Shown here piece after piece: positions 24,440-34,700 of a stretch of 37,894 nucleotides of DNA. The stretch is from Bacteroidales bacterium. GTDB taxonomy: Bacteria; Bacteroidota; Bacteroidia; Bacteroidales; WCHB1-69. Under the pieces are notes generated by a model, which saw only the letters and a list, made by a program, of their open reading frames with translations, had not been told where the DNA came from and did not search any database. Both the position numbers and the translations under genes were made by a program. The stretch covers positions 88,728 through 126,621 of the forward strand of contig JAFZZK010000011.1 of NCBI GenBank assembly GCA_017615795.1. The letters run 5' to 3'. How positions within the stretch are numbered: the stretch's first letter is position 1; each line of letters opens with the position of its first letter.

Positions 24440-27199
24440 ATGAATAATGAGTTATCCCTTTTCGACAATTCTGAAGATGAAAAATCTTCGGTAATGCAAG
24501 ATGTTCGAACAACGATGGAGAAGGAATCCCACCTTTTGCAGTCTCGGGTGCAAGCCATGCAGGGCTTGTCCGACAAACTTGAGGAAGAGGTGCGAGAACC
24601 GATGGAAGAAAAAGTTGAGGTGGAAAAACAATCTCAAGACACGAAGCTTGACGGCCCCACATTCTACACGAAGGAAGAGATTTTCCCGGATGTGGTGAAA
24701 TACTTCGGGGGCGACGAGCTGGCTGCAGGCGTTTGGATCGACAAGTATGCGCTGAAGAACCGCAATGGCAAGTTGATGGAGCGCACCCCCGAAGATATGC
24801 ATCACAGGATGGCACGCGAATTTGCCCGCATCGAGAAACGCTACGTACACCCGATGGACGAAGAGAAGATTTTCCAACTCTTCGACCACTTCAAGTACAT
24901 TATCCCGCAGGGCAGCCCCATGGCCGGCATCGGCAATACCGACCAGGTGGTCTCTCTGTCCAACTGCTTCGTCATTGGCAATGAGGGCGGTGCCGACTCC
25001 TACGGTGGCATCATGAAACTCGACGAGGAGCAGGTGCAGCTGATGAAACGCCGTGGCGGCGTGGGACACGACTTGTCCGACATCCGCCCCTCCGGCAGCC
25101 ACGTGCAGAACTGCGCCCTCACCTCCACCGGTGTCGTGCCCTTCATGGAACGCTACTCCAACTCCACCCGCGAGGTGGCCCAGGATGGCCGCCGTGGCGC
25201 CCTCATGCTCACCATCTCCATCAAACACCCCGACTCTGAGAAGTTCATCGACGCCAAGATGACGGAGAACAAGGTCACTGGCGCCAACGTCTCCGTCAAG
25301 ATTGACGACGACTTCATGAAAAGCGTCCAGAACAACACCCCCTATAACCAGCAATATCCCATCGTCTCCGACAACCCGCAGTACCACCAGGAAATCGATG
25401 CCCAGAAGCTGTGGAAGAAAATCATCCACAACGCCTGGAAATCCGCAGAACCTGGCGTGTTGTTCTGGGACACCATCCGACGCGAGTCGGTGCCCGACTG
25501 CTACGCCGACGAGGGATTCACCACTGTTTCAACCAACCCGTGCGGTGAGATCCCGCTCTGTCCCTACGACAGCTGCCGTCTCATCGCCATTAACCTGTAC
25601 AGCTATGTCGAAAATCCATTCACGGACAAGGCGTACTTCAACATGCCCCTCTTCAGGGAACATGTGCAGTACGCCCAACGCCTGATGGACGACATCATCG
25701 ACCTCGAATTGGAGAAGATTGACCAGATCCTCGCCAAGATCGAGAGCGACCCCGAGAGCGACAGCGTGAAACGCGTGGAACGCGAGCTGTGGCTCAAAAT
25801 CCGCCGGCAGTCCACCAAAGGCCGCCGCACCGGCCTGGGCATCACCGCCGAAGGCGACATGCTCGCCGCCCTCAACATCCGCTACGGCTCCGACGAAGGG
25901 AATGCCTTCTCCACGGAAGTCCACAAACAACTCGCCCTCGCCGCCTACCGCTCCTCCGTGACCATGGCCCGCGAGCGCGGCGCCTTCCCCATCTACAGCT
26001 GCATCAAGGAGGGAAGAAACCCCTTCGTGCAACGCCTCCGCCAAGCCGACCCCAAACTCTATGAGGACATGATCCGCTATGGACGACGCAACATCGCCCT
26101 CCTCACCATCGCCCCCACCGGCTCCGTCAGCATCTGCACCCAAACCACCTCCGGCCTCGAACCCGCCTTCAACGTGGTCTATAAACGCAGACGCAAGGTT
26201 AATCCCAATGACATGAACATCAAGAAAAATGTCATCAAGGATGTCGTGGGCGACACCTTCGAAGAATATCTCGTCTTCCACCAAAAGTTCGTCACATGGG
26301 CCGAAGCCAACGGCTACACCTACGAACAGATGACCACGATGTCGGAGAAGGAAATCCAACAGCTGGTGGAGAAATCCCCCTACTACAAGTCCACCGCCGC
26401 CGACACCGACTACATCAAGAAAGTCGAACTGCAAGGCTCCGTGCAGAAATGGGTTGACCACTCCATCTCCGTTACCGTCAACCTGCCCTCCGATGTCTCC
26501 GAACAGGTGGTCGCAGACCTCTATATGAAGGCCTGGCAGGTGGGCTGCAAAGGCATGACCGTCTATCGCGAAGGCTCGCGCAACGGCGTGCTTGAATCCC
26601 TCAACAGCGACAAGAAAAAGGCGGAGAAGGAACAGGCACCAGCCCCCAAGAATTTCAAACGCCCCAAGGAACTGCAGGCCGATGTCATCCATTTCAAGAA
26701 CAACAGCGAAGACTGGGTGGCCTACATCGGGCTCTATAACGGGAAACCTTACGAAATCTTCACGGGAAAGACCGGTGACGAGAGTTTCCTGTTGCCCAAG
26801 TGGGTTGAGCACGGCATCATCATCAAGAACCGCCATGAGGACGGAACCAAATCCTACGATTTCAAGTACTACGACAAGGCCGGCTATGAGGTCCGTCTCT
26901 GCGGCCTCGACCGCTGCTTCGACCAGGAGTTCTGGAACTATGCCAAGTTGACGTCCGCGCTCCTGCGCAACGACATTCCTGTCCAGCAGATTGTCAACAT
27001 CATCTCCAGCCTCAATTTCCGTCAGGACAGCATCAACTCCTGGCGTAACGGCGTGAGCCGCGCCCTCAAGAAGTTCATTCAGGATGGCACCAAGCTGAAA
27101 AACCAGGAGTGCCCCAACTGCCACGAAACCGGCACTATGGAGTTCAAGGAGGGTTGCCTCGTTTGCACCAAGTGCGGTTACTCCAAGTGCGGCAACTAA
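24440..27199 (+). CDS. nrdJ: Adenosylcobalamin-dependent (class II) ribonucleotide reductase
   Basis: Makes deoxyribonucleotides from ribonucleotides with vitamin B12 coenzyme, independent of oxygen. The 919-residue protein has the class II active site: Cys176 (SLSNCFVIG), then STNPCGEIPL with Asn366, Cys368 and Glu370, then Cys379 (CPYDSCR). Spacings of 11 between Cys368 and Cys379, and of 4 from Asn to Glu, match the radical and redox cysteines known in NrdJ. SGLEPAFNVVYKRR is also typical. The C-terminus has a zinc-ribbon-like Cys set (CPNCHETG, then CLVCTKCGYSKC) that can carry electrons from thioredoxin. The first 70 residues are an acidic, coiled-coil-prone extension (SDKLEEEVREPMEEKVEVEK) not needed for catalysis. 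The leader of 283 bases contains hairpins, but no recognisable cobalamin riboswitch core. Confidence 0.95.
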   Translation: MNNELSLFDNSEDEKSSVMQDVRTTMEKESHLLQSRVQAMQGLSDKLEEEVREPMEEKVEVEKQSQDTKLDGPTFYTKEEIFPDVVKYFGGDELAAGVWIDKYALKNRNGKLMERTPEDMHHRMAREFARIEKRYVHPMDEEKIFQLFDHFKYIIPQGSPMAGIGNTDQVVSLSNCFVIGNEGGADSYGGIMKLDEEQVQLMKRRGGVGHDLSDIRPSGSHVQNCALTSTGVVPFMERYSNSTREVAQDGRRGALMLTISIKHPDSEKFIDAKMTENKVTGANVSVKIDDDFMKSVQNNTPYNQQYPIVSDNPQYHQEIDAQKLWKKIIHNAWKSAEPGVLFWDTIRRESVPDCYADEGFTTVSTNPCGEIPLCPYDSCRLIAINLYSYVENPFTDKAYFNMPLFREHVQYAQRLMDDIIDLELEKIDQILAKIESDPESDSVKRVERELWLKIRRQSTKGRRTGLGITAEGDMLAALNIRYGSDEGNAFSTEVHKQLALAAYRSSVTMARERGAFPIYSCIKEGRNPFVQRLRQADPKLYEDMIRYGRRNIALLTIAPTGSVSICTQTTSGLEPAFNVVYKRRRKVNPNDMNIKKNVIKDVVGDTFEEYLVFHQKFVTWAEANGYTYEQMTTMSEKEIQQLVEKSPYYKSTAADTDYIKKVELQGSVQKWVDHSISVTVNLPSDVSEQVVADLYMKAWQVGCKGMTVYREGSRNGVLESLNSDKKKAEKEQAPAPKNFKRPKELQADVIHFKNNSEDWVAYIGLYNGKPYEIFTGKTGDESFLLPKWVEHGIIIKNRHEDGTKSYDFKYYDKAGYEVRLCGLDRCFDQEFWNYAKLTSALLRNDIPVQQIVNIISSLNFRQDSINSWRNGVSRALKKFIQDGTKLKNQECPNCHETGTMEFKEGCLVCTKCGYSKCGN

Positions 27200-27211
27200 C
27201 CATCAATACCC

Positions 27212-27949
27212 ATGGAAGAGCAGAGCAGCAACATAGTCAACGTATTCATACCCTGCCAGATGGACATGTTCCAGCCGAACACCGCGTACAGCGTGATGAC
27301 TGTGCTGGAGCGGCTCGGGCTGCGCTGCCAGTATTTTGACACACCCACCTGCTGCGGCCGCCGCTTCCATTGGGAGGGCGAAATGGATTGCGCCAAGGCG
27401 CTCGGCATAGAGATGCTCGACACTTTCGGACAGAACCGACTCCCCTTCATCGTGCCCGACAGCGCCTGCGCCGGCTACATGAAACGGTATTACCGGCAGC
27501 TGCTTGAAAACTCCTTCTCCCCGCCGGAACTGCGCTCCTTCACCCAGCAAGTGTATGAGATGTGCGACTACATCGTGAACGTCAAGCATATTGAAAGCCT
27601 CGGGAACACGTTTTCCCATAGGGTGTTCTATTTCCAGTCGTGCTCTGCCCGCAATCTCTATCCCCAAAACGACGCGGCTGAAATACTGTTGCGCAACACG
27701 ATTGGACTCGACCTGCTCCTCGACCCCGACCTTCACGGTTGTTGCGGTGCCAACGGACGGTTCGCCCTCGCCAACCCCGTCGTTGCTGAGACAATGACTG
27801 GCGAAATCGTACAACGAATCTATAACAAAGGAGCCGAGTATGTCACCTCCACAGACATCCACTGTCTTCAAATGATCGACGCATACAAGGAGGCCCATCA
27901 AATCGGCATAGAAGTCATCCATATAGCCGACATTCTTAAAGGTACGTGA
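27212..27949 (+). CDS. LutA-like (Fe-S)-binding protein with CCG domains
   Basis: The 245-residue protein belongs to the cysteine-rich CCG-domain family (LutA/YkgE, heterodisulfide reductase subunit type). The first CCG domain has Cys15 in FIPCQMDMFQPN and Cys47-Cys48 in TPTCCGRRFHWEG. Further cysteines are in DSACAGYM and YFQSCSARN, and a second CCG motif is HGCCGANGRFAL. These cysteines ligate Fe-S clusters in lactate-oxidising and heterodisulfide systems. Usual partners LutB and LutC are absent. It begins 12 bases after nrdJ, so the two are probably one operon. The second motif differs from the common CCGFGGTF, which may change cluster chemistry. Function here is unknown; a redox role beside the reductase is only an inference. 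Confidence 0.85.
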   Translation: MEEQSSNIVNVFIPCQMDMFQPNTAYSVMTVLERLGLRCQYFDTPTCCGRRFHWEGEMDCAKALGIEMLDTFGQNRLPFIVPDSACAGYMKRYYRQLLENSFSPPELRSFTQQVYEMCDYIVNVKHIESLGNTFSHRVFYFQSCSARNLYPQNDAAEILLRNTIGLDLLLDPDLHGCCGANGRFALANPVVAETMTGEIVQRIYNKGAEYVTSTDIHCLQMIDAYKEAHQIGIEVIHIADILKGT

Positions 27950-28106
27950 TCGGGATTATTCCCTCTGTCCTGAAGCCCGACTGAGATCTCTTTTTGAGCC
28001 CTCAGAGGGGTGGTCTGTCCAGATATCAACAATTTTTTCACGTCGCTGTTAATTAAATGTGCATATCTTTTTTGAAAAAAAGTCTATGCGTGTTGTATAT
28101 TTTTAT

Positions 28107-28114
28107 TAGTTTTG
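28107..28114 (+). promoter_or_regulatory. Bacteroidota -7 element (TAGTTTTG) for the short T9SS protein gene
   Basis: Exact TAnnTTTG match, 55 bases before the ATG at 28170. The gap 27950-28169 otherwise shows only a CTGAG/CTCAG inverted pair near 27980-28010, too weak to call a terminator for the preceding operon. Confidence 0.45.
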
Positions 28115-28169
28115 CACACACATAATTGTATAACCAAGATTATAATTTATTGAAATAAAATCTACCATA

Positions 28170-28655
28170 ATGAAAAATTTATTTATCACACTGTTTTTCA
28201 GTGTTTTGGCAACAGCAATGTTTGCCCAAAGCGCCATTGTTCCAGTGGGCGGAACAGCCTCTGGAAGTGGTGGATCTGCCACTTATACGGTAGGCCAAAT
28301 CGCAGTGCAGCGTGCCAGTAACGGCTCCTACTTCATCATCGAGGGTGTGCAACAGCCCTACGAGATACAGGTTGTGGGCATTAACGAATATCCAGGCATC
28401 GCGCTTCAGGCCATCGTTTATCCTAACCCCACCCAGCATTTCGTGCAGCTGCGTATTACCAACTACGAAATACCGGCAGAGGGACTCACCGCACAACTCT
28501 TTGACGCCAACGGCAAATTCCTGCACGAGTACAGGATTACCGACATGGAGACAAAGATGGATCTCGAGATTTACCCTACCGCAACCTACCAGTTGCGTGT
28601 CATGAACGGCAGCACTCTGCTCAAGACTTTCAAGGTGATCAAGCACAATTTTTAA
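28170..28655 (+). CDS. Short secreted protein with T9SS type A sorting domain
   Basis: The 161-residue protein has a signal peptide (ends MFAQ). A short N-terminal segment with the recurring Bacteroidota pattern PVGGTASGSGGSATYTVGQI follows, then EGVQQPYEI. A T9SS C-terminal domain occupies about residues 80-161 (GIALQAIVYPNPTQHFVQL, then QLFDANGKFL, ending TLLKTFKVIKHNF). It should be exported across the outer membrane and either attached or released. Almost the whole mature chain is the sorting domain, so it is a minimal cargo. It ends 102 bases before the giant surface protein, which has its own promoter element; such short T9SS proteins are often found next to surface-protein genes. Function unknown. 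Confidence 0.85.
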   Translation: MKNLFITLFFSVLATAMFAQSAIVPVGGTASGSGGSATYTVGQIAVQRASNGSYFIIEGVQQPYEIQVVGINEYPGIALQAIVYPNPTQHFVQLRITNYEIPAEGLTAQLFDANGKFLHEYRITDMETKMDLEIYPTATYQLRVMNGSTLLKTFKVIKHNF

Positions 28656-28719
28656 TATATACAATATTAATTGATAGATTGGCTTGACGTTGTGCGATAT
28701 CAAAATCAGCACGGCACTT

Positions 28720-28727
28720 TATTTTTG
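28720..28727 (+). promoter_or_regulatory. Bacteroidota -7 element (TATTTTTG) for the giant surface protein gene
   Basis: Exact TAnnTTTG match, 30 bases before the ATG at 28758, followed by an A/T-only-like leader (AATTAAAAATAA) of the kind seen before well-expressed genes in this phylum. Confidence 0.5.
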
Positions 28728-28757
28728 AAAAATCATTATTAATTAAAAATAACAGTT

Positions 28758-31700
28758 ATGAAAAAAGCTCTTTACTCTTTGTTTGCTTTGATTCTCTCGG
28801 TTACTGCCTTGTTTGCGCAGGCACCGCAGAAGATGAGCTATCAGGCAGTGGTCCGCAACAGCCAGAACCAGTTGGTGGCGGAACAAAATGTCTCGGTCAG
28901 AATCTCCATCTTGCAGGGCAGTGCCACGGGCGCGGCTGTGTACACGGAGACTCATCAGGCCACGACGAACGTGAACGGTTTGCTCACCGTGGAGGTGGGC
29001 GGCGGCACGTCCAGTAACAATTTCTCCCAGATCGCCTGGGGCAACGGTCCCTTCTTCTTGAAGTCGGAGATTGACCCTACAGGCGGCGTGAACTACAGCA
29101 TTGAGAGCGTGCAGCAGCTGCTGAGCGTTCCGTATGCTTTGTATGCAAGCAATGCGGGCAATGTGCCGGCCTTCGCCATCACGCCGACTGACAGCGGCTA
29201 CGTTATGGTGATGACCATGCCTAACGGCAACACGCAGTCCTATTTCCTGCGCCACGGCCAGCAAGGTCCTGCCGGTCCTGCCGGTCCTGCCGGTTCCACC
29301 GGTCCGCAAGGTCCTACGGGTCCGCAAGGTCCTGCCGGTACGAATGGTACAGACGGGCAGGACGGACAAGACGGTTTTTCTCCCACGGTGACCACCACCC
29401 CTACCGCCACGGGCACGCTGCTAACCATCACCGATGCCAATGGCTCCAACACTATTAATATCCTGAACGGAACGAACGGCATCGACGGTCGCGGCATCCT
29501 GACCATCACCGGACCGGTGTCCAGCGGCTTGAACGACACCTATACGATCAATTACACCGATGGCAACCAATCCACCTTTGTGGTGCACAATGGTGCAGAC
29601 GGAGCTCCTGGCGCTCCCGGCGCCCCTGGTAATGACGGTGCTCCCGGCGCCCCCGGACGCGGCATCGTCAACATCATCGGACCTGTCACCACAGGCCTCA
29701 CAGACCAATACACCATCATGTATAGCGACAACACGATTTCGACCTTCAATGTGCAAAATGGTGCTGCCGGCCAGCCCGGCCAGCCTGGTTTTTCCCCCAC
29801 GGTGACCACTACCAGCAACTCCGCGGGCACTGTGGTGACTATCGTGGATGCCAACGGTCCCCATACGTTCGTCATAGAAAACGGCGCGCAAGGTCCTGCC
29901 GGTGATAACGGTTTGGACGGCGACGACGGTTTTTCTCCCACGGTGACCGCCACCACCACTCCCACGGGTACGGAGGTGACCATCACCGATGCGAACGGTC
30001 CCCATACTTTCACCATCCTGAACGGCACACAGGGTCCCGCAGGTAATGCCGGCGCTCCCGGTTTTTCGCCTGTTGTGACCACCACCACAAACGCCACAGG
30101 TACGGATGTAACCATCACGGATGCCAACGGCCCCCATACGTTCACTATCCTGAATGGCGCGCAAGGCCCTGCCGGAAATAACGGTACTAACGGCCAAAAC
30201 GGCGCCGACGGTATTTCTCCCACGGTGACCGCCACCAGTGCTGGCGACAGCACCGTGGTGACTATCACCGATGTGAACGGCCCCCATACGTTCACCATCC
30301 TGAACGGTGCGCAGGGCCCTGCCGGTAACGACGGCACCAACGGCACCAATGGCAACGACGGATTCTCCCCCGTGGTGACCACTGTTAGTGCCGGCGACAG
30401 CACGGTGGTGACCATCACCGATGCCGCAGGTCCCCACACTTTTGTGTTGCATAACGGCGCAGAAGGCGCCCAAGGCCCTATCGGACCTGCCGGCTCCAGT
30501 GGCTCGAATGGTAACGACGGTCGCGGCATCACCTCTATCACGGGTCCGGAGAGTAATGGCAATGTGGACACCTACACCATCCACTATACGGACAACAGCA
30601 TCAGCACCTTCACGGTGACCAACGGTTTGGACGGCACTGCCGCCGCTGCCGGTGTCGGCATCGAGAGCATTGCCAAGACCAGCACCAATGGTTTGGAAGA
30701 CACCTACACCATCACCTATACCAACGGCAATACCACCACATTCGTGGTGACCAACGGTGCTGCCGGTAACGATGGCACGAATGGTCAGGATGGCATTTCG
30801 CCTACGGTGACCACGGTCAGTGCCGGCGACAGCACGGTGGTGACCATCACCGATGCCACCGGCCCCCACGCCTTTGTGGTGCATAATGGCGCACAAGGTG
30901 CCCAAGGCCCTATCGGTCAGACGGGTCCCACGGGTAACACTGGCGCTACGGGTAATGGCATCCAGAATATCACCGGCCCGGTGACAGCTGGATTAAACGA
31001 CACTTATACCATTCATTATACCAATGGCGACAGCACCACCTTCGTTGTGAAGAACGGTGAACAAGGCCCCATTGGACCTACCGGCGGTACGGGTGCCACC
31101 GGAGCCACGGGCAACGGCATCCAGTCCATTGCCAAGACCGGCTCCAATGGTTTGGTGGACACCTACACGGTTACCTACACGGACGGTACTACCTATAACT
31201 ATGATGTGACCAACGGTGCGGACGGTGTCTCCCCGACGGTGAGTGCCGCCGCTGCCGGTTCCAACATCATCATCACGGTGGTTGACGGCACAGGCACGCA
31301 CAACTATCCCATACCCACCACCAGCGGTGATGTGACACAGGTGCCTGTTGACTGGAACGCCACATCTGGTGTGACCATGATTCTCAACAAGCCTGAAAAT
31401 GTAAGCGCTTTCAACAACGATGCCGGTTACATTACGATTGCTGAAGTGCCAGCCCAGGTGCAGTCCAATTGGACCGAGTCTGACATCACCTCCAAGGCTT
31501 ATATCCAGAACAAGCCGACCCTCGCTCCTGTGGCCACCTCCGGCCAATACAGTGACCTGACCGGCACTCCGACCCTCGCTCCTGTGGCCACCTCCGGCCA
31601 ATACAGCGACCTGACCGGCACCCCGACCCTCGCTCCTGTGGCCACCTCCGGCCAATACAGCGACTTGACCGGCACGCCGACGATCCCTGCCGAGCAGGTG

Positions 31701-34700
31701 CAGTCCAACTGGACAGAGTCTGACAACACCTCCAAGGCTTATATCCAAAACAAACCGACCCTCGCTCCTGTAGCCACCTCCGGCCAATACAGCGACTTGA
31801 CCGGCACGCCGACCCTCCCGACGGTGAACGACGCCACCATCACCATTCAGAAGAATGGCGCTGATGTGGAGAGCTTCACGGCCAACCAGGCCACCAACAA
31901 GACGGTGAACATCACTGTCCCGACTACCGTGGCCGAGATGACCGATGCCGCCCAATATGCGAAGACGACAGATATTCCGACGGTAAACGACGCCACCATC
32001 ACCATTCAGAAGAATGGCACTAATGTGGAGAGCTTCACGGCCAACCAGGCCACCAACAAGACGGTGAACATCACTGTTCCGACCACCGTGGCTGAGATGA
32101 CCGATGCCGCCCAGTATGCGAAGACGACCGACATCCCGACGGTGAACGACGCTACACTGACCATCAAGCAGAACGGCACGGAAATAGGCACCTTCACGGC
32201 CAACCAGGCCACCAACCAGGAAATCAACATCACCCCCGAATACCAGATTCTGAGCATCAGCAACGACACCATCTTCCTGACCAACGGCGGTTTTGTGAAG
32301 GTGAATGTGAACTGGGACAATGTTTCTGACAAGCCCGCTTTCAGTACGATGGCTTTCTCCAACGACTACAACGACCTCACCAACAAACCGGAAAACTTGA
32401 GTGATTTCAACAATGACCGGGGCTTTATAACCGCTGCGGACGTTCCGGCCCAACAACAGGCCGATTGGAACGAAACAGACTCCACGGCTGTCTCCTTCAT
32501 CCAGAACAAGCCGACTATTCCGACGATACCGACCGACGTGAGCGCTTTCAACAATGACCAGGGCTATATCACGGCTCTCGACGTTCCCGAACAGGTACAG
32601 TCCGATTGGGAAGAGACAGATGCCACTTCCAAGGCTTACATCAAGAGAAAACCTGATATGAGCCAATATCTCACCACCGCCGACATGAGCAACTATGTGA
32701 CCAAGACCGATGACGAGACCATTGGTGGCGACAAGACCTTTACCGGTAACACTACGATTACCGCCACCGGTAGCATAGAGGTCCCCTCCGTGCTCGACAA
32801 CGTGGGCACCGACGGCGCCCTCAACCTCTCCACCACCACCGGTACTGGCGACTGCGAGCAGGCGGTGAACTTCTGCGACTTGCAAAACGTTTATAACAAT
32901 ATCCTCGCCAAGTTCCAGGATTTGAACGACCAGATTGACGACCTTCTCGACAGCATCAAGGATCTCAACAAGGAGTTGAACACCCCGAAGGACGGCGAGG
33001 CTTGTCCTACTACCCCGACGGTATCCGACTACAACGGAAAAACATACAATACTGTCAAAATCGGCAACCAATGTTGGATGAAAGAAAGTTTGAGAAGTAC
33101 CACTTTTCCTGATGGTACAAGCATTCCTCTATATTCGACTGATTTCAAAACAGATGGTTCTTATGCAAGATACAACCCCAACAAAACAGCTTCTTTAGCT
33201 AATCAATATGGTTATTTGTACAACTGGTATGCTGTGATGTACAATGGAACCAATCCAGCTTCCAGCAATGCCAAGCCAAGTGGAGTGCAGGGTATTTGTC
33301 CTAACGGATGGCATGTGCCCAGTGAGGCTGAATGGGAAGAATTACAAAATTATGTAGATGCCAAGTATGGTAATTCCAGTCATGAGTTAGCGTCTGCCAG
33401 TAATGCTTTGTGGAGTTCTGCTAATAGTACTTGGAATAAATTGGGATTTTCAGCCCAACCGTTAGGAGACATTATTGACAGTTCAGTTCACGGCAAACAG
33501 GCTACTGAATATTTTCTTAGTTATGCTGATTTCTGGTCAAGCACGGAATATGCAAGTGGAGCGTCGTATGCTCCTTATATTTCAAGTTCTTTAACTACAG
33601 ATTATACTTCGTCAAAATATACTGGATTGCAGGTGCGTTGTGTGCGTGATGAAGATGCCTCCACTTCCTCCGAGTTGCCGAAGGTGAACGCTCCCAAGGT
33701 GGAGACCATCGACAGCACCAAGAATGTCACTCAGAACAGTGCTTGGATCTTGGGCGGCAAGATTACCGATGACGGCGGCATGCCGATTACCCGCTACGGT
33801 GTGATTGTGGGCACTTCCAGCAGTGTAACCTGGAGTACCAAGGTGAAAGAATCCGGAACAAGCCCCTATTCTCTCACCTTGCCCTATACTATGTCGGGCT
33901 ATAACATAACAGGTCTCACCACCAACACCCAGTACTACTATCGTGCTTACGCCATCAATGCTGTTGACACGGCCTACGGTGTGGCCAAGGCCTTCCACAC
34001 GGTGGAAGACGGAAAGCCCTGCCCGGGCTTGGACAGCATCACCGACATCAACGGCAACACCTACCACACTGTGATGATCGGTTCCCAGTGTTGGCTCAAG
34101 GAGAACTTGAAAGTGACCAAGGCTGCCGACAATACAGAGATTACCTACAGCACACCCACAGCCAATGCCTCCGATGCAGGAAAATCCTATACCTGGACAG
34201 TGGCTATGAACGGAGCCTCTGCCACTTCGGCCAATCCGAGCGGTGTGAGAGGCATCTGCCCAGTGGGTTGGCATATTCCGAGCACTGCGGAATGGAGTGA
34301 GTTGATCACATACGCCGGAACGGGTTCCGCCAAGAAATTGGCTGCCACCTCCGGATGGACTTCCTCTTCCACCACCAACACACCTGGTAATAGCCAAGGT
34401 ACCAACAACGGATCAGGCTTGAATTTCTTAGCCTATCAAAATTCCAGTGATGGTTGGGCTCGAATGTGGGCGACAAACGCCGATGGTGCCCGTATTTATA
34501 TAGGGAATAGTCAGACTGAAGCTCTAGTGACTAATTCTGGTGGTAGCATGGGTTCTCAAGGTGTCCGCTGCTTGAAGGATGCTTCCACCACGGCCTCCTC
34601 ACCGACGCTGCCCACGGTAGAAATCACCAATGTGGCCGCCTCCACGGATGTTTCCTATCAAAAGAGGATTACGGCACGGGTCACCAATACGGGAGGTGCC

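Noticed and set aside
25529-27124. 531-codon minus-strand frame opposite nrdJ
   Set aside because: Lies fully inside a well-identified enzyme gene with all active-site residues; Gly/Val/Asp-rich composition is typical of antisense shadows.
29421-30905. 494-codon minus-strand frame opposite the collagen region
   Set aside because: Low-complexity mirror of the Gly-X-Y and A/B modules; no signal, motif or promoter.
30993-33071. 692-codon open frame on the minus strand opposite the giant gene
   Set aside because: It is a mirror of repeats and GC-rich third positions in the plus-strand gene: its sequence repeats (VAVLAGGGHRSEGR-like) exactly where the plus frame has the 54-bp repeats, and it has no start or family features.
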